Source of the DNA: Labia minor
Taxonomy: Eukaryota; Arthropoda; Insecta; Dermaptera; Spongiphoridae
Direction of reading: 5' to 3'
Length of the DNA: 64,000 nt
NCBI GenBank assembly: GCA_963082975.1
Contig: OY720350.1
Location: 52,344,734-52,408,733, forward strand
The translations under genes and the position numbers were made by a program. The notes below the pieces were generated by a model, which did not search any database, was not told where the DNA came from, and saw only the letters and a program-made list of their open reading frames with translations. This document shows, piece by piece, positions 45,376-56,448 of the stretch. Within the stretch, counting starts at the first letter, position 1. Each line of letters begins with the position of its first letter.

Positions 45376-45412
45376 CATACTAATTGATTTTTTTTTTCTT
45401 TCAGGTAAGTGA
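45376..45412 (+). promoter_or_regulatory. Candidate recursive-splicing ratchet point
   Basis: A branch-like TACTAAT at 45379-45385 is followed by a T12CTTT tract and TCAG ending at 45404. The full consensus GTAAGT starts at 45405. All four parts of the zero-exon ratchet layout (branch point, pyrimidine tract, CAG, GTAAGT) are near ideal. It is the better of the two candidates and on the same strand as the one at 15826. Confidence 0.7.
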
Positions 45413-45569
45413 TGGACCTTTCTTTCTTTGTGAAAAGTAACAGCCTAATAGTTTTAAGTAAATGAATGTGAGTATTTTGACCGTTTGCTTTTGTTCCTAT
45501 TTTGTAGTTTCTTTAAATAGAAAATGAATTCACTACACACAACTCATAATTTTTTCCATCATTAATAAT

Positions 45570-45870
45570 ATTTTATCCAGAGTAGTTGTTGTTTTCCGGT
45601 TTATAAAAGGGAAATTAGTTTTATGCCTCTTTTCCAATACTCCACTTCTCCAATGGCTTAGGGCGGTAAGGAAATTCCGTCGTCGATGTTTTTTTGGTTG
45701 AGTGATTGCTTTACGGGAATTTAAAGTCGTTAAGATTGAGGTTAGCTAGGCACGCAGAACAACCCACAAACTGCAACCAACAACCCTTGTCAACCCCACC
45801 TGTTGACTCTCGATTCTGCACTTGCGCCTTCGTATAGGAAGGACACTTTATAACGCAATACAATATACAA
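45570..45870. other. G+C-richer island 170 bp after the ratchet-like site
   Basis: Complex sequence with GTCGTCGATG, CACCTG (E box) and a run of AACAACCCA(C/A)AAAC- and CAACC-type motifs. All frames are short. A candidate enhancer by composition. Confidence 0.3.
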
Positions 45871-46259
45871 ATACATAGATAGATATACACTTCCCCACTA
45901 TCTACAAAAAATTATCTTTGGAAGCTCAAGATTATCTAATCTTCGTTTTAAAATAAAATAAAACTACTAAAGTAGGCGACTAAAATATTTTCGAAAAATA
46001 AGATACATAAAAATATTTCCATTAAAATTTGAAAAATAAAAATATTTTTTTTTTCTAATTTAATGAAAAACAAAAAATTTTAAAATATTCTATTCCACCA
46101 ATTATCAAATTTAATATCAAATCCTTTTGTAATTTTGAAGAAGCACTCGAAATTCTTTTAAAACAGGGAATCAACTTTAAAAAATGATTTTATTTATGCA
46201 TCCCTAAACATAAAAGTCATAAAATCGGGGGAGGTTATGATAGGAGGTATACGTGACTT
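45871..46259. other. A+T-rich sequence, no gene seen
   Basis: Nothing recognised. Confidence 0.5.
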
Positions 46260-46470
46260 GAAATTCTTAAGAACCTAGTAAGAATTTTAAAGAGAACCCA
46301 ATGGGTAAACGACCAGTAGATATTTTAAGGATGCGGTGGACTGGTTTATAGGTAGATTTAGGGGAATTTGGTGAAGAAAGAAATTCGATGGGGTAGGGAT
46401 AGGTGGAGGTATGTTACAATTTATGATCAACTTTCAACGATTCGATTTTAACTTGAAATTGGTAGGTATA
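46260..46470 (+). pseudogene. RTE/CR1-like LINE C-terminal remnant
   Basis: One frame reads ENPMGKRPV, RMRWT, then DLGEFGEERN; after a frameshift GRDRWRYV follows. This is the order of the C-terminal part of RTE-like ORFs (GKRP-x-GRP-x3-RW...W...A-x-DR-x2-W). Stops and a frameshift make it a pseudogene. A diverged fragment of the same kind may lie at 51505-51612. Confidence 0.6.
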
Positions 46471-46527
46471 TTCTTTTATCCCTTCTCTTTAAAACAGTTC
46501 TAAAAATTTTCAATTGAATATTTAAAA

Positions 46528-46612
46528 GTAGCTGGACCACCGAGCTATCGATCAAACACTTTATTAAATATTGTTATACAATTTTTTTAATTATTTATTA
46601 GAATAATTAAAT
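46528..46612. mobile_element. Short hairpin-ended element (family C), degraded copy 5
   Basis: GCTGGACCACCGAGCTATCGATCAA retains the hairpin end with changes. The far end is not found. Confidence 0.5.
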
Positions 46613-46859
46613 CAGTTTTTTAAAAATGGTACATCCAAAATTTGTATTAATATTTAATATTAGTAGATTATTTTATTCAACAATTTATTTGAAATAAAAT
46701 ATTCTTTCATTATCATTTTAAATGAATATCAATTAAAGAATGAAATTGTTTTTAAAATATAATATTATAAATAATATGTTGACAGTTTTCAAAATCAGAA
46801 AGAGAAAAAGAAATATGTACCTATATACTTACAATCATTCACTAATAAGATAAATTTTA

Positions 46860-47010
46860 GATTAACGCCACTTTTCTTTAATATAAATATTTTTTAATAA
46901 CAAAAAAACTAATAAGATGATTTTCCAGGAGGCTGAAACAATAGAGATCGATTTTGCTATTGTGTGAATTTTATAATAAATCTAATTTTTGCAAGTATAA
47001 TAAGATAAGA
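46860..47010 (+). repeat. A+T-rich repeat (family D), 3' part
   Basis: GGCTGAAACAATAGAGATCGATTT, GTGTGAATTT and TTTTGCAAGTATAATAAGATAAG match the distal part of copies at 37380 and 40690-40765 and the reverse copy at 49070. Confidence 0.5.
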
Positions 47011-47239
47011 TATATCTAGGTTATTTATTTTCCAAACTATTAAGTTTTTTGTAAATAACTTTTGATTAAAATTTAATATAAATATTTATTGATTTAATTA
47101 ATTGGTAATTAGGAGATTTTAGTAGTTCCTAAAAGAAAGATAACTTCTTATTATATTATTATTTAATCAATTATAATTGTCAAACAAGTCCTGTTAGACA
47201 AGGGGTACTTATCCAAAGGAATAAGTATCCTAAAAATTT

Positions 47240-47247
47240 ACCAGACA
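47240..47247. repeat. Target-site duplication of the hAT element, left copy
   Basis: ACCAGACA here is repeated exactly at 47998-48005. Confidence 0.92.
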
Positions 47248-47997
47248 CAGTGGCGTACCTAGGGGGGTGCGGTGGGTGCGGTGCGCACCGGGCGGCACTT
47301 ATCTTGGGGCGGCATTTTTTATATTTAGTTATAGTTGTAAAAAGCAACTTATTCATTTCATATTTATTTTTTTTCTTTCTTGAATAATAAATGATTATTA
47401 TGATTATTATAAGTTTACTATTTGATTTATATAAATTATGATTAACTATATGATTTCGAATATTATTCCTCGGTGTATGTAAATGCATTTTAGTGTAAAT
47501 TTTGAATTCTAATTCCAAGAATAGGATAATAATTTTATTTTATCATTAAAATTCGTTGAATTCGTAAACCCATCTTTACGATTTTGTTTAGCAATTTTTC
47601 CTAACTAAAATTTTTTGATATCAGTTTATAAATGTCATTTCTTTTGAAAAGTTTATATGATTACTTTGAAGTGATATACCAATATTTTTTTAAATCATCG
47701 ATTTTTCTTTTGAAAAGCAGGGCCGGCGGAAAAAATATAAATATAAATTTTGAGAGCATTATACACGATTTTTCTAGTATGAAAGCTAGAAGAGTAAATA
47801 TTATATTAATATGTTTACGAGTGCATACAAATATGTGTAAAAAAATTTACTCTGAAAATTAATTAATATTGATTAAATAACTAAATAATTTATTTATGTG
47901 CATTAATTTATAAATACCACTATTTGATTGACTTATAATAAAAAGGGCGGCAAACTGGAGATCGCCCCGGGCGGCAAAAGTTCTAGGTTCGCCACTG
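47248..47997. mobile_element. Non-autonomous hAT-type DNA transposon
   Basis: A 750-bp element begins CAGTGGCGTACCTAGG and ends CTAGGTTCGCCACTG, giving a terminal inverted repeat of about 15 bp with one internal difference. An exact 8-bp duplication flanks it. Both the CAGTGGCG-type end and the 8-bp duplication are hallmarks of hAT elements. Just inside each end is GGGCGGCA-type sequence. There is no transposase frame. A second hAT-like end, CAGGGCCGGCGG, lies inside at 47719, possibly a nested or older element. Confidence 0.92.
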
Positions 47998-48005
47998 ACC
48001 AGACA

Positions 48006-49070
48006 CAAAAACATCAAAAAAAAAAAAAATAAAATAAAATAACTTAACTAATTATAATATAATTATCATGAAAATGAACAGAAATCAATTGCATATTTAT
48101 ATTTATTTAATATATTTCAAGGATTTTATTGTTAAACGACTATTATCTATAAATAAAATTTATAAAAAATATTTTTTTTTTCAATAAACATGAGTTTAAT
48201 TTAAACTTCATTTCCTTCATTTATTCTATTTTTTATTTTAAACGTTATAGCAAAACAATACTTATTAATATAATGATTTACATAGAATAAATATTCTAAG
48301 TATATTATAATTATGTTTTATTTATATAGGTAAATATCGAAATAAATATAGGAGGATAAAAAGAGGTAAATTTTTGTATTATTTCATAGTTTGTAATGTA
48401 ATTCTAGGGGTGAAAGCAAAATTATTATAAATAAAACATAAAATTAAGTCTAAGTAATTAATTATAAATTCAATCAATTGGGATTTAAAAAATTAGTGTC
48501 AAAACACACCCTCTCACAACAGTAATGATTCTAGTATAAAATTCTTTAAACGATTACATAACATTTAATTAATTAACATTTAATGAAAATTTCCAAAGGT
48601 GACGTTAGGTTAAAATTGAAGACTGAGTTAATTAACAACTAAAAAATTATTTAGCAAGTATAAATATTTTTTTTTTATTATATATGAAATGGTATAGAAT
48701 TTTTAAAAAATTCCTATTACTTATTGATATGGAAACTGTTCGTAATATACACCCATACACCCACCTCATTCATCGATTTCATCATAAAGAATGTCAGATA
48801 TTAGTTTATAGAACCTTAAAACGCAGTAATACATTGCTTTTAAGTAATAAGGGCGTATCAACTTCCTTTGCTTTTATCGCCACAATACGGAAATTAAAAA
48901 TATCTTTATATATAGAATTTTTTAAATAATATTAAAAAAATTATTCGTAACCCGTTGCAAACAGTGTTTGTAATTTAAGTTTAAACAGAATTTGTAACTA
49001 ACTTCATAATGTTACAGACATAACATACATATATACATACGACAGAAATATTATTATCTTATTATACTAC
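48006..49070. other. A+T-rich sequence, no gene seen
   Basis: The open frame at 48684-48929 (+, 81 codons) contains His/Arg-rich residues such as THLIHRFHHKECQ. It could be a small decayed coding remnant, but no family is recognised. Confidence 0.45.
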
Positions 49071-49260
49071 CAAAAATTGTATATATATATATATGTTTGT
49101 ATATATATACCTTTGTATATTTTTGAGATAATAAACCGCTCTAAGGATTTTTTTTTGAAATTCACACCACAGATAATGTTTATAAATATAAATCGATCTG
49201 TATTGGTTTCAGCCTTGAGAAAAATCATCTTCATTAGTTTTTGGGGTTTATGACATATTA
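49071..49260 (-). repeat. A+T-rich repeat (family D), inverted copy
   Basis: On the minus strand it carries GGCTGAAACCAATACAGATCG, GTGTGAATTTCAA and AGCGGTTTATTATCTC, ending in TTTGGTAGTATAATAAGATAA. These parallel 37380-37445 and 40690-40765. Confidence 0.55.
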
Positions 49261-49515
49261 TACATACTATTTATGATATTTTAAAATTACTTTTTTTTCT
49301 TTAATTAATTATCATTTAAAATGATAATTAAGGAATATCTTATTCAAAATAAATTATTGAATAAATATGATCTAAATCTATTTAAATAGAAATAGAAAAG
49401 CATAAATAAATAATCTTTTAATTCCTTTTTCTTTAAAATATTTGAAATTTTTTAAAATGTCTTAGTACTAAGTATTATAGATTATATTATATTTGCTCAA
49501 AATTCTATTATATAG

Positions 49516-49547
<32 letters not shown>

Positions 49548-49779
49548 TGTATTATTTTATTATAAATAAATAAACAATCGCCAGTTTTATTAACAATATT
49601 TCTTAATATTTATTTAGTTTTTTAATAGATAGCTATTTATTTATTTATTTTTAATAAAACATGCTCCTTTAATATTTCTAATATTGGATCTGATATATGT
49701 AAATAATAATAATTTAGAATGCCAACAAAATCATGTCGAGTAAATATTTGCTGGCTGTTTGTTAAAGAAAGATGCAGAT
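49261..49779. other. A+T-rich sequence with an (AT)n tract
   Basis: (AT)n at about 49516-49544. No gene seen. Confidence 0.55.
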
Positions 49780-50230
49780 ATCTCCTCTCTGTTTAACGTT
49801 GTTTGATGTGTCCAGTTTCGGTTGGTGGTCCACCACCCCCTTCTCCTCTGTCTCCGAAATGTCTCTGAAGAATGATCTCGTGGAATGTTAATGGAGCGTC
49901 CTGGTCTGATTTTGGTGGGGATTTTGCAGAGCAAAGAAGGAAAACAATTGAGAGAGAAGCGAGGGGCCCGTGGTGCAATGGCGGGCGCGGTTTGATGGAG
50001 GGCAGGGGGAAGCAACCCGGAGACACGCGCGGCACAATCCCTTTGTCTGGCTGCGAGGGGGGCCAGACGCCTGGCCTTGGATAGGTCATTCCTTCTCGGT
50101 TGCCCCTCTTCCCGGACTCGGTCCAGGGAGTAGCCTTGTCCAGGAGGATCCGTCGCCAATCGATCCTCATGCAACCCTTCCTTCCTTGGCACAAGCATGT
50201 GTACTGAGTGGCTCCAAAATGACAAGTCGT
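49780..50230. other. Large G+C-rich island
   Basis: About 450 bp with sharply higher G+C. Frames are open on both strands (minus 49731-50225, plus 49970-50302), as expected by chance in G+C-rich DNA, and none shows a domain. Distinct motifs are GTCTGGCTGCG, GGCCAGACGCCTGGCC (a hairpin that also holds SMAD-like CAGAC sites) and CGCGCGGCAC. The plus frame start MISWNVNGASW recalls a LINE endonuclease opening, but the match does not continue. It may be an exon, promoter or enhancer. Confidence 0.4.
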
Positions 50231-50450
50231 CTCCTTATATTAATATATATTCAAAAAGAAAATAATAATAATATTAACATTAATAATAATATTAATCTTT
50301 GAATTTTTTTTTTATTATTATTTTATATATCTCTATAAACAAATCAATCGGCATATCACGCGAAAATAATTTATTATATGTAACTTAACAAAATACAAAA
50401 ATATTTTATTTTTTTAATATACATCGCTTAAATGTATAATATTTCATCAA
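50231..50450. other. A+T-rich sequence, no gene seen
   Basis: (AAT)- and T-rich sequence between the island and the LINE. Confidence 0.5.
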
Positions 50451-51313
50451 GGGGAATGAGGCTGCCGACCAACTAGCTAAATTAGGAGCTAATAAAATAG
50501 AGTTCGACATGCTTGAAATCTATTTAAATAACTCTCTTAAGTATATGAAAAATCAAATCTATAAAATTTGTACTCAAGAGTGGGAGAGGAATAGCGCATT
50601 ACTTAAAAGAGTCAAACCAATTATTTGTCCACTCGAAAAATATTCAATATCGAGAAGAGAGCAGGCCATTCTGTACCGTCTCACTGCTTTTTTACCCATG
50701 GACATCTGATTCTAAAAGAATATGCCCCATATACGATAGGAGAGTCACAATGGATCATGATCTGTTGAATGTCGATCGTACGCATCGGCCTGAAGGTCAT
50801 GTAAAATTGAAAATTTGTCTATTAGTGATTTATTGGGAAAGTTGGAAAATTTTGAGAATTTGTTTAGGTTTCTACATAGGATTAGATTGCTATACAAAAT
50901 ATAGTATTTAATTATTTATTATGATTATTATTTATTTATTTATTTGTAAATATAAATTGTTGTTTTTGTTATTATTGTTTACTGCATAATCCCTTATCGA
51001 GAGGTGATATTTTTTATTATTTATTTATTTATTTATTTATTGTTTATTGGTCAATTTTTGAATGGATTGTTTTTGGTCTAAAAGTTCATTCTTTCCAAGT
51101 GATCTACCCGGGGAGCGTTGAGTCTGACACAATCGAATTGGTCAGAATACACTAATTTACTGATTTGCCTGGCTGTGCTGAAATTCTCACTGTAGGGATT
51201 GCTTGGAGATAAATGAAATTTATCTTGTACGATGGATGATTTCTTTAAGGCACAAATGGCCGTAGTAGTTGTTGAAGTGCCTCGATCCTCAAATAATAAT
51301 AATAATAATAATA
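50451..51313 (+). mobile_element. 5'-truncated I/R1-like LINE with RNase H end and (AAT)n tail
   Basis: The start encodes IKGNEAADQLAKLGA, the last catalytic motif (GNE-x2-AD-x-LAK, with the active Asp) of the RNase H domain found in I- and R1-type LINEs. About 80 further codons follow, with CTQEWER and SRREQAILYRL, then a broken zinc-knuckle-like Cys/His stretch. The 3' untranslated part has GGCACAAATGGCCGTAGTAG and GAAGTGCCTCGATCC, typical LINE 3' ends, then (AAT)n. It contains frameshifts and stops, so it is dead. TATAAT on both sides may be a short target duplication. Confidence 0.78.
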
Positions 51314-51504
51314 TAATTTTAATATATTTTATATATTTTAATGTAATTTTTAACTAATTTTAGATTAAATAATTTTATTTCCCTTTCATTCGTACATAAC
51401 ACAAACAAATTATAATTATAATTCAGTTTTTCTGAAAATAAAATGAAAAAATAAATTATTTGAAAATCTATATGTTATTTTAATAATCTCATTTGGAATA
51501 ATAT

Positions 51505-51612
51505 GGATAGATCATGGCTGACAAGATAAAAGTAGTTGAAAAAGACTGGAAATTGATAGAATAGGTATATTTGGAGGAATGTGGTTGCAGATATTAGGCG
51601 CTCACTTTACTT
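51505..51612 (+). pseudogene. Possible LINE C-terminal remnant
   Basis: One frame gives NRYIWRNVVADIRRSL after several stops, which resembles the W-x-NVVA end of RTE/CR1-like ORFs and the fragment at 46400-46450. Short and uncertain. Confidence 0.35.
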
Positions 51613-51654
51613 TCCTCTCTCTTTCTACTATTTATGCGTATCTATGATTGAAAT

Positions 51655-52150
51655 TCTATCTATCTATCTATCTCTGTGGCTCTACGAAACTCGAAAAATC
51701 TTAGCCGCAGCAATCAAACCCCTCCAAGTATTCCTATTCTGAGCCACAACCCTCCAGTCCCTATCCTCTCCCATTTCTCTCACTTCCCTTCCCACATTAT
51801 CCACGCACCGCGTCCTTGGTCTTCCAAGAGTTTCCCACTCGGTCTCCTTACCAACATATTTTTCGCCATTCTATCTTCTCCCATTCTAGCCACGTGTCCT
51901 GCCCACCGCACAGCCTTCTCGATTTTATAATTCTAACTATATCTGGAGATGCAAATCATCGTTATGCAAACTTCGCACTTCCCCGGTGACCTCATCTTTC
52001 TTTGGCCCATAAATGCTTCGCAGAATCCTATTCTCAAATACTCTAAATCTACTCTCGTCCTCTAAGGTCATAGACCATGCCTCACACACATATAATACAA
52101 CCGGTAAAATAATAGTTTTATATATTTTAATTTTGATTCCCTTTGATAAT
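51655..52150 (-). pseudogene. RTE-like LINE, C-terminal half of the reverse transcriptase ORF
   Basis: On the minus strand the order is ILPVVLYVCEAWSMTLEDES, FENRILRSIYGPKKDE, then (after frameshifts) CAVGRTRG/MGEDRMAKNML, LGRPRTRCVDNV and DWRVVAQNRNTWRGLIAAA, and a stop. This is the well-known C-terminal layout of RTE-like endonuclease/reverse-transcriptase ORFs. A (GATA)n tail at about 51655-51674 lies where the 3' end should be, as in RTE elements. A stop after HLQI and a frameshift make it a pseudogene. Confidence 0.8.
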
Positions 52151-53942
52151 AATTTTGTCGCGATAAGCCCCTTTATTGCATGAAAACAGGCGTTTCCCGA
52201 TTATAACCTTGCTTTAAACTCATCTTGAATTGAAATTCTTACAGATAATATTTTAATTTATAAGGATAATTATCAAAATTAAATAAATGTAAGTACTTTG
52301 TAATTTTTTTTTCTGACAATTCTAAAAATTTATGAATGATTTAATTATTTTTATAAAAAGGGAAAAAATAGGCACAAGTTTTTTTAATTTCTTTGTCTTT
52401 CATTAATTTTATTCCTCCAGTTTATATTTATTTAATTTTATTATATTTTCTTCTTTTTCATTATATTAATATTACACTTTTGTATCTTTAATATTTTATC
52501 TACTCTGATAAAACAAATGGGAATTAATTGAATAATAATAAAATCAATTCTAAATTAAAAACATTTTTAAATAATGTGAATATTAATTTATTGAAAATAG
52601 ATTCAAATGAGAAATACGGAATTAAGATAAAAAGTTTGTTAAAAAAACATCTTCATTTATAGTTTTCCTTTATATTAAAAAAATCTCACTATTCAAATAA
52701 CTTTACAAATAAGTTTTTCTTAATTTATATATATATATATATATATTTAATCGAAAAGTAAATTATCGCCTATTTTGATCTTTTGGATTTTCTGATTTGT
52801 TAAGGTGGTTGCCTACCCATTCGAATACAGGAAACCAACTCGTTTGTGGGGAATCCCCCTGAAGTATATTTATGGGAGGCGAAGGAGGAAAACATGCCAA
52901 TCCTATGAATGTACCTATGTGGCAAATAATAATTAAATTGAAATTATGAAAGTTAACATTTCTCAATTATTTATATTTATAAATTTTTAAACATCATCCA
53001 TTCAAGACAGGTTTATCATCGCTCTTTTTATTTAAAAATAAATAAAAACTCACTAAAATTAATTAAATTATAAGATCTTAAATATTTATTTTTCATTAAA
53101 GGAAAAAAAAAGATTTAATAATATATTTTTTAAATTATGATGTCTTGATTAATAACTTTTTAATAGATTAAATTGTCTCTTTATGCAACTGTAGTTACGT
53201 TTGTCTGTAAAATTGAATTCTTATTAATAATCTTTTTAATTTTATATAAATTTTAAAAAATAAAATAAAACTTATCTTCCCTTAATTAAATTTTTCCGAA
53301 AAAAGTAGATACTTCTTTTAATACTTAATATTATTGAAATATATATTTTTTAAAAAATAAACAAACAAAAAATCGTATGAATAATTTTTTCTCCCAAACC
53401 TCTTTGATTTATAATATATATCGAAAATTTGAAATAAATGTTTTTTAATGCAAAACGATTTATTCAAAAATTATTAAAATACCCATATCTCAAATATATT
53501 TCTTCTCTTCTCCACAAAAAAATTTTCAGTTGTTATTAAATTGTTTATTTTATCTTCACTCTGTACACTTTATACTGAAATTTTTTCTCTCCCAAAGTAG
53601 AAAATTTTCTTTTCAATTTATTATAATCATTTTTTGTCATATTACCACATTGATTTCCGTCAATATCAGCCTATGAATTCATCATTTAGTTGTCTCTATA
53701 CTTCTATTATATAATTTCTCTTTCTCTCTCTCTCTCTCTCTCATTCTCTGACTTGAAACTCTCAAACCTCTTCTTTATATAGAATTTTTTTACAATATAC
53801 TTAATTCATTTCTTAATATGCTTAATGGTACATACAAACATATTTTTTTGTTTATTTGTTTGAACTGAATAAATGCTCTCTTTATTCAGTTGAACTGAAA
53901 TAAATTGAACGTATAAATAGTTACTCAATTGATTGATAGACT

Positions 53943-53978
<36 letters not shown>

Positions 53979-54617
53979 AAGAGAGAGGAGGGGGAGAAGA
54001 AGAAGAGAGTATTTCATTTACATACATTTCCATTTATTAATTTACAGATAATTATACACATATTATATATTTAGTTAAAAATTAAATATCTAATATATTT
54101 TGAATAAAAACCTATTAATTTAAAATAATAATTTGTGTGATTAAAGAATTTAAAAATTAATAATAGTTAAAGTTATTTGTATTTTTTATATAAATTATAT
54201 ATCTAATCATTCTTATTTTAGATTTTTGCAAGTTCATGGTCACAAACAATCCTACACAACCCTGGACCCGTCTCCATCCACATTTATTATTATCCTCTCT
54301 CCCTCCTACTTCGTTCTTTCTCCTCTCCGCTGCTAATTTCTGAGTCATTCTAAATTTTCATTTTTAATTCTATTTTTTTTTTTTTATTTCTTTAATATTT
54401 AGTCTCTTATCATCAAAAAATTTATGATGAAGTCAATATAATTCATAGAGCAGTTAGTAATTAAATATCATTGCAAATTGCATCTCAAATTGCGTTTAAT
54501 ATTCTTTCTATATTTCGGAAATCAATTAGAAAAGTATTTTTTTTTACAAATTTAAGAGTAAAAATTGAATATTTTTATTACGTTATATTTATTTCCATTT
54601 AACCATTTTAAATCTCT
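52151..54617. other. A+T-rich sequence, no gene seen
   Basis: Includes a small complex patch at 52790-52920, (TC)n at about 53722-53742, and adjoining (TA)n and (GA)n at 53944-53987. A T/C-rich patch lies at 54225-54345. Open frames here are short and without motifs. Confidence 0.55.
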
Positions 54618-54716
54618 CTGTAGCTCTACGGAACTCAAAAGTTCTTGGCCGCAGCAACCACACTTCTCCAACTATCCCTATGCTGAGCCACAACCCTCCA
54701 ATCTCCAATAAATTCG
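54618..54716 (-). pseudogene. RTE-like LINE 3' fragment
   Basis: On the minus strand, GDWRVVAQHRDSWRSVVAAA is nearly the same as the end of the copy at 51655-52150. Only about 100 bp remain. Confidence 0.65.
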
Positions 54717-55432
54717 CATATCTGTTTTACAATATATTAATAAGAATTCAATAAATTTCAATTTAAATTACACTTAATATAAAATGGAATATCTTAAATG
54801 ATTTTTTATTTTTTTGTTCAAAAGAGGGTTATTATTAAATTCGATATTTAACGTTTAATTTAACAGTAAATGTTCTAAATTAATTTTACATCTAAAGTTT
54901 ATCGAGAACTTAAGATGGTGGGAATTCAAAAAACGTTTATTTAAAAATAAGAAAATTCTCAATTTATTATATCATGTATTAATAAATTAATCTTAAATCT
55001 TATTTATAATTTTTTGCATATTTTAAAATGTGTTCAATTAAAAAAGAAAAAACACAAGAGAACATTTCTAGAAGAGAATTTTATTTTATTTTTTTAATTT
55101 TTTGTATAATTCTAGTGAACACAGTGACATTTTAACTAATATATTATATACATTTTTTTAATTAAAAGTTAAATTATTAATTTCATTAGCTTAATCTATT
55201 ACTTATTTACATCATTTATTTTTGTTAATTTTACTTTAATAAATTGTTCTAGATAAATTAAATAATAAATTAAATGACATAAGAAATGAAATAAGAATTT
55301 ATTTATTTTTAAGCTTATTTATTAAATTTTATATATAATAATAATAATTCAGATTAAAATAATAATAAAAAAATTCATAAAATACTATATAATAAAGGGT
55401 GTAACTTAATTGGATTCCAATGTTATTGTTTT
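54717..55432. other. A+T-rich sequence, no gene seen
   Basis: Nothing recognised. Confidence 0.55.
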
Positions 55433-56046
55433 TTACCGACCGACGATAGTAAGGGAGGTATTGTTTTCACACCAAATTTCACATGTGGAGATTTTTACAT
55501 ATCTCCACGAATCATGCATTTTCTTAACAGAAAAAAGTATTTTTAGCATGATGTCTGTCTGTCCGTCCGTATAGATGTGTACAGCCTGAACGGCTCAACC
55601 GATTTTGATGAAATTTGGTATATTTACTTAATGCATCAGTGGGATGAATTGATCAACTTTTGGTGCAAATCCGGAAACCGGAAGTGGTAGTATTAGCGAT
55701 CGACGATAGGAAGGGAAGGGTTATTTTCACACCAAATTTCACATGAGGAGATTTTTTTATATATCACCACGAATCATACACTTTGTATTGGTTTTACCCT
55801 CGAGAAAAATCATATTTATTAGTTTTTTCTTGATTTAAAATTATATGACGTCATCCAGTCATTCATGACGTCACAGCCTGGTTTTGCATATATATTATAA
55901 ATAAAATAAAATTAAAAATGTTTATGTATCCATATCTGTTTTTTATTACATTAATAGATATATTAAAATTATTTGAAATTGTTTCTGTAGCTGGAAATTA
56001 ATTTACTTCAAACCGTCGGTCGGTTCGGACCTGGCCACAGGTCAAC
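55433..56046 (+). mobile_element. Helentron-like family B, copy 2
   Basis: Starts TTACCGACCGACGATAGTAA and ends with subterminal CCGTCGGTCGGTTCGG followed by the hairpin GACCTGGCCACAGGTC and AAC. ACCGACCGACG at the start and CGTCGGTCGGT near the end form the asymmetric inverted repeat. (TGTC/CGTC)n is short here (about 55553-55570). Near-identical to the copy at 59213. Confidence 0.88.
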
Positions 56047-56092
56047 ATATTTTTTTAAATTTTCTATTATTATTTTTTTTTTTATATTTTAG

Positions 56093-56241
56093 AATCTTGT
56101 TCCATATGTTTTTATATAAAATTTGTAGAGATTTGTCACCAGTTGCCATCGGCAATCCCAGGCACGATTCCGTCAATTGTGTTTGCGTTCTAAGGGAAGG
56201 GCCCAATGATGCAATCCACTCGCTTGCCTATTGGGCACAAG
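56093..56241 (+). other. Candidate short exon in a G+C-richer patch
   Basis: A long T-rich tract ends in TATATTTTAG at 56092, a plausible 3' splice site, and CACAAG|GTGAGG gives a plausible 5' site at 56241/56242. The 149 bases between are open in one frame, reading ...RDLSPVAIGNPRHDS and CVLREGPNDAIHSL. No family is recognised. It sits directly after a family B element, so a mobile-element origin is also possible. Confidence 0.25.
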
Positions 56242-56410
56242 GTGAGGGACTTGAAATTTTTTCTATTGGATTTTTTTTTTTTTTTTTTTGATATGACCTG
56301 AACTAGGACACCATACGGAATTAACCCCACTCGGCCTATAAAGAAAGTTCTATCTAATAAAATCAATACTTATAAAATCATTTTATGAAATAATATATTT
56401 AAGTAATTAA

Positions 56411-56448
<38 letters not shown>

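Noticed and set aside
49872-50084. MISWNVNG as the start of a LINE endonuclease
   Set aside because: Similarity stops after eight residues; the following sequence lacks endonuclease motifs.
49731-50225. 164-codon minus-strand frame as a gene
   Set aside because: Overlapping open frames on both strands are expected in this G+C-rich stretch, and no motif supports coding.
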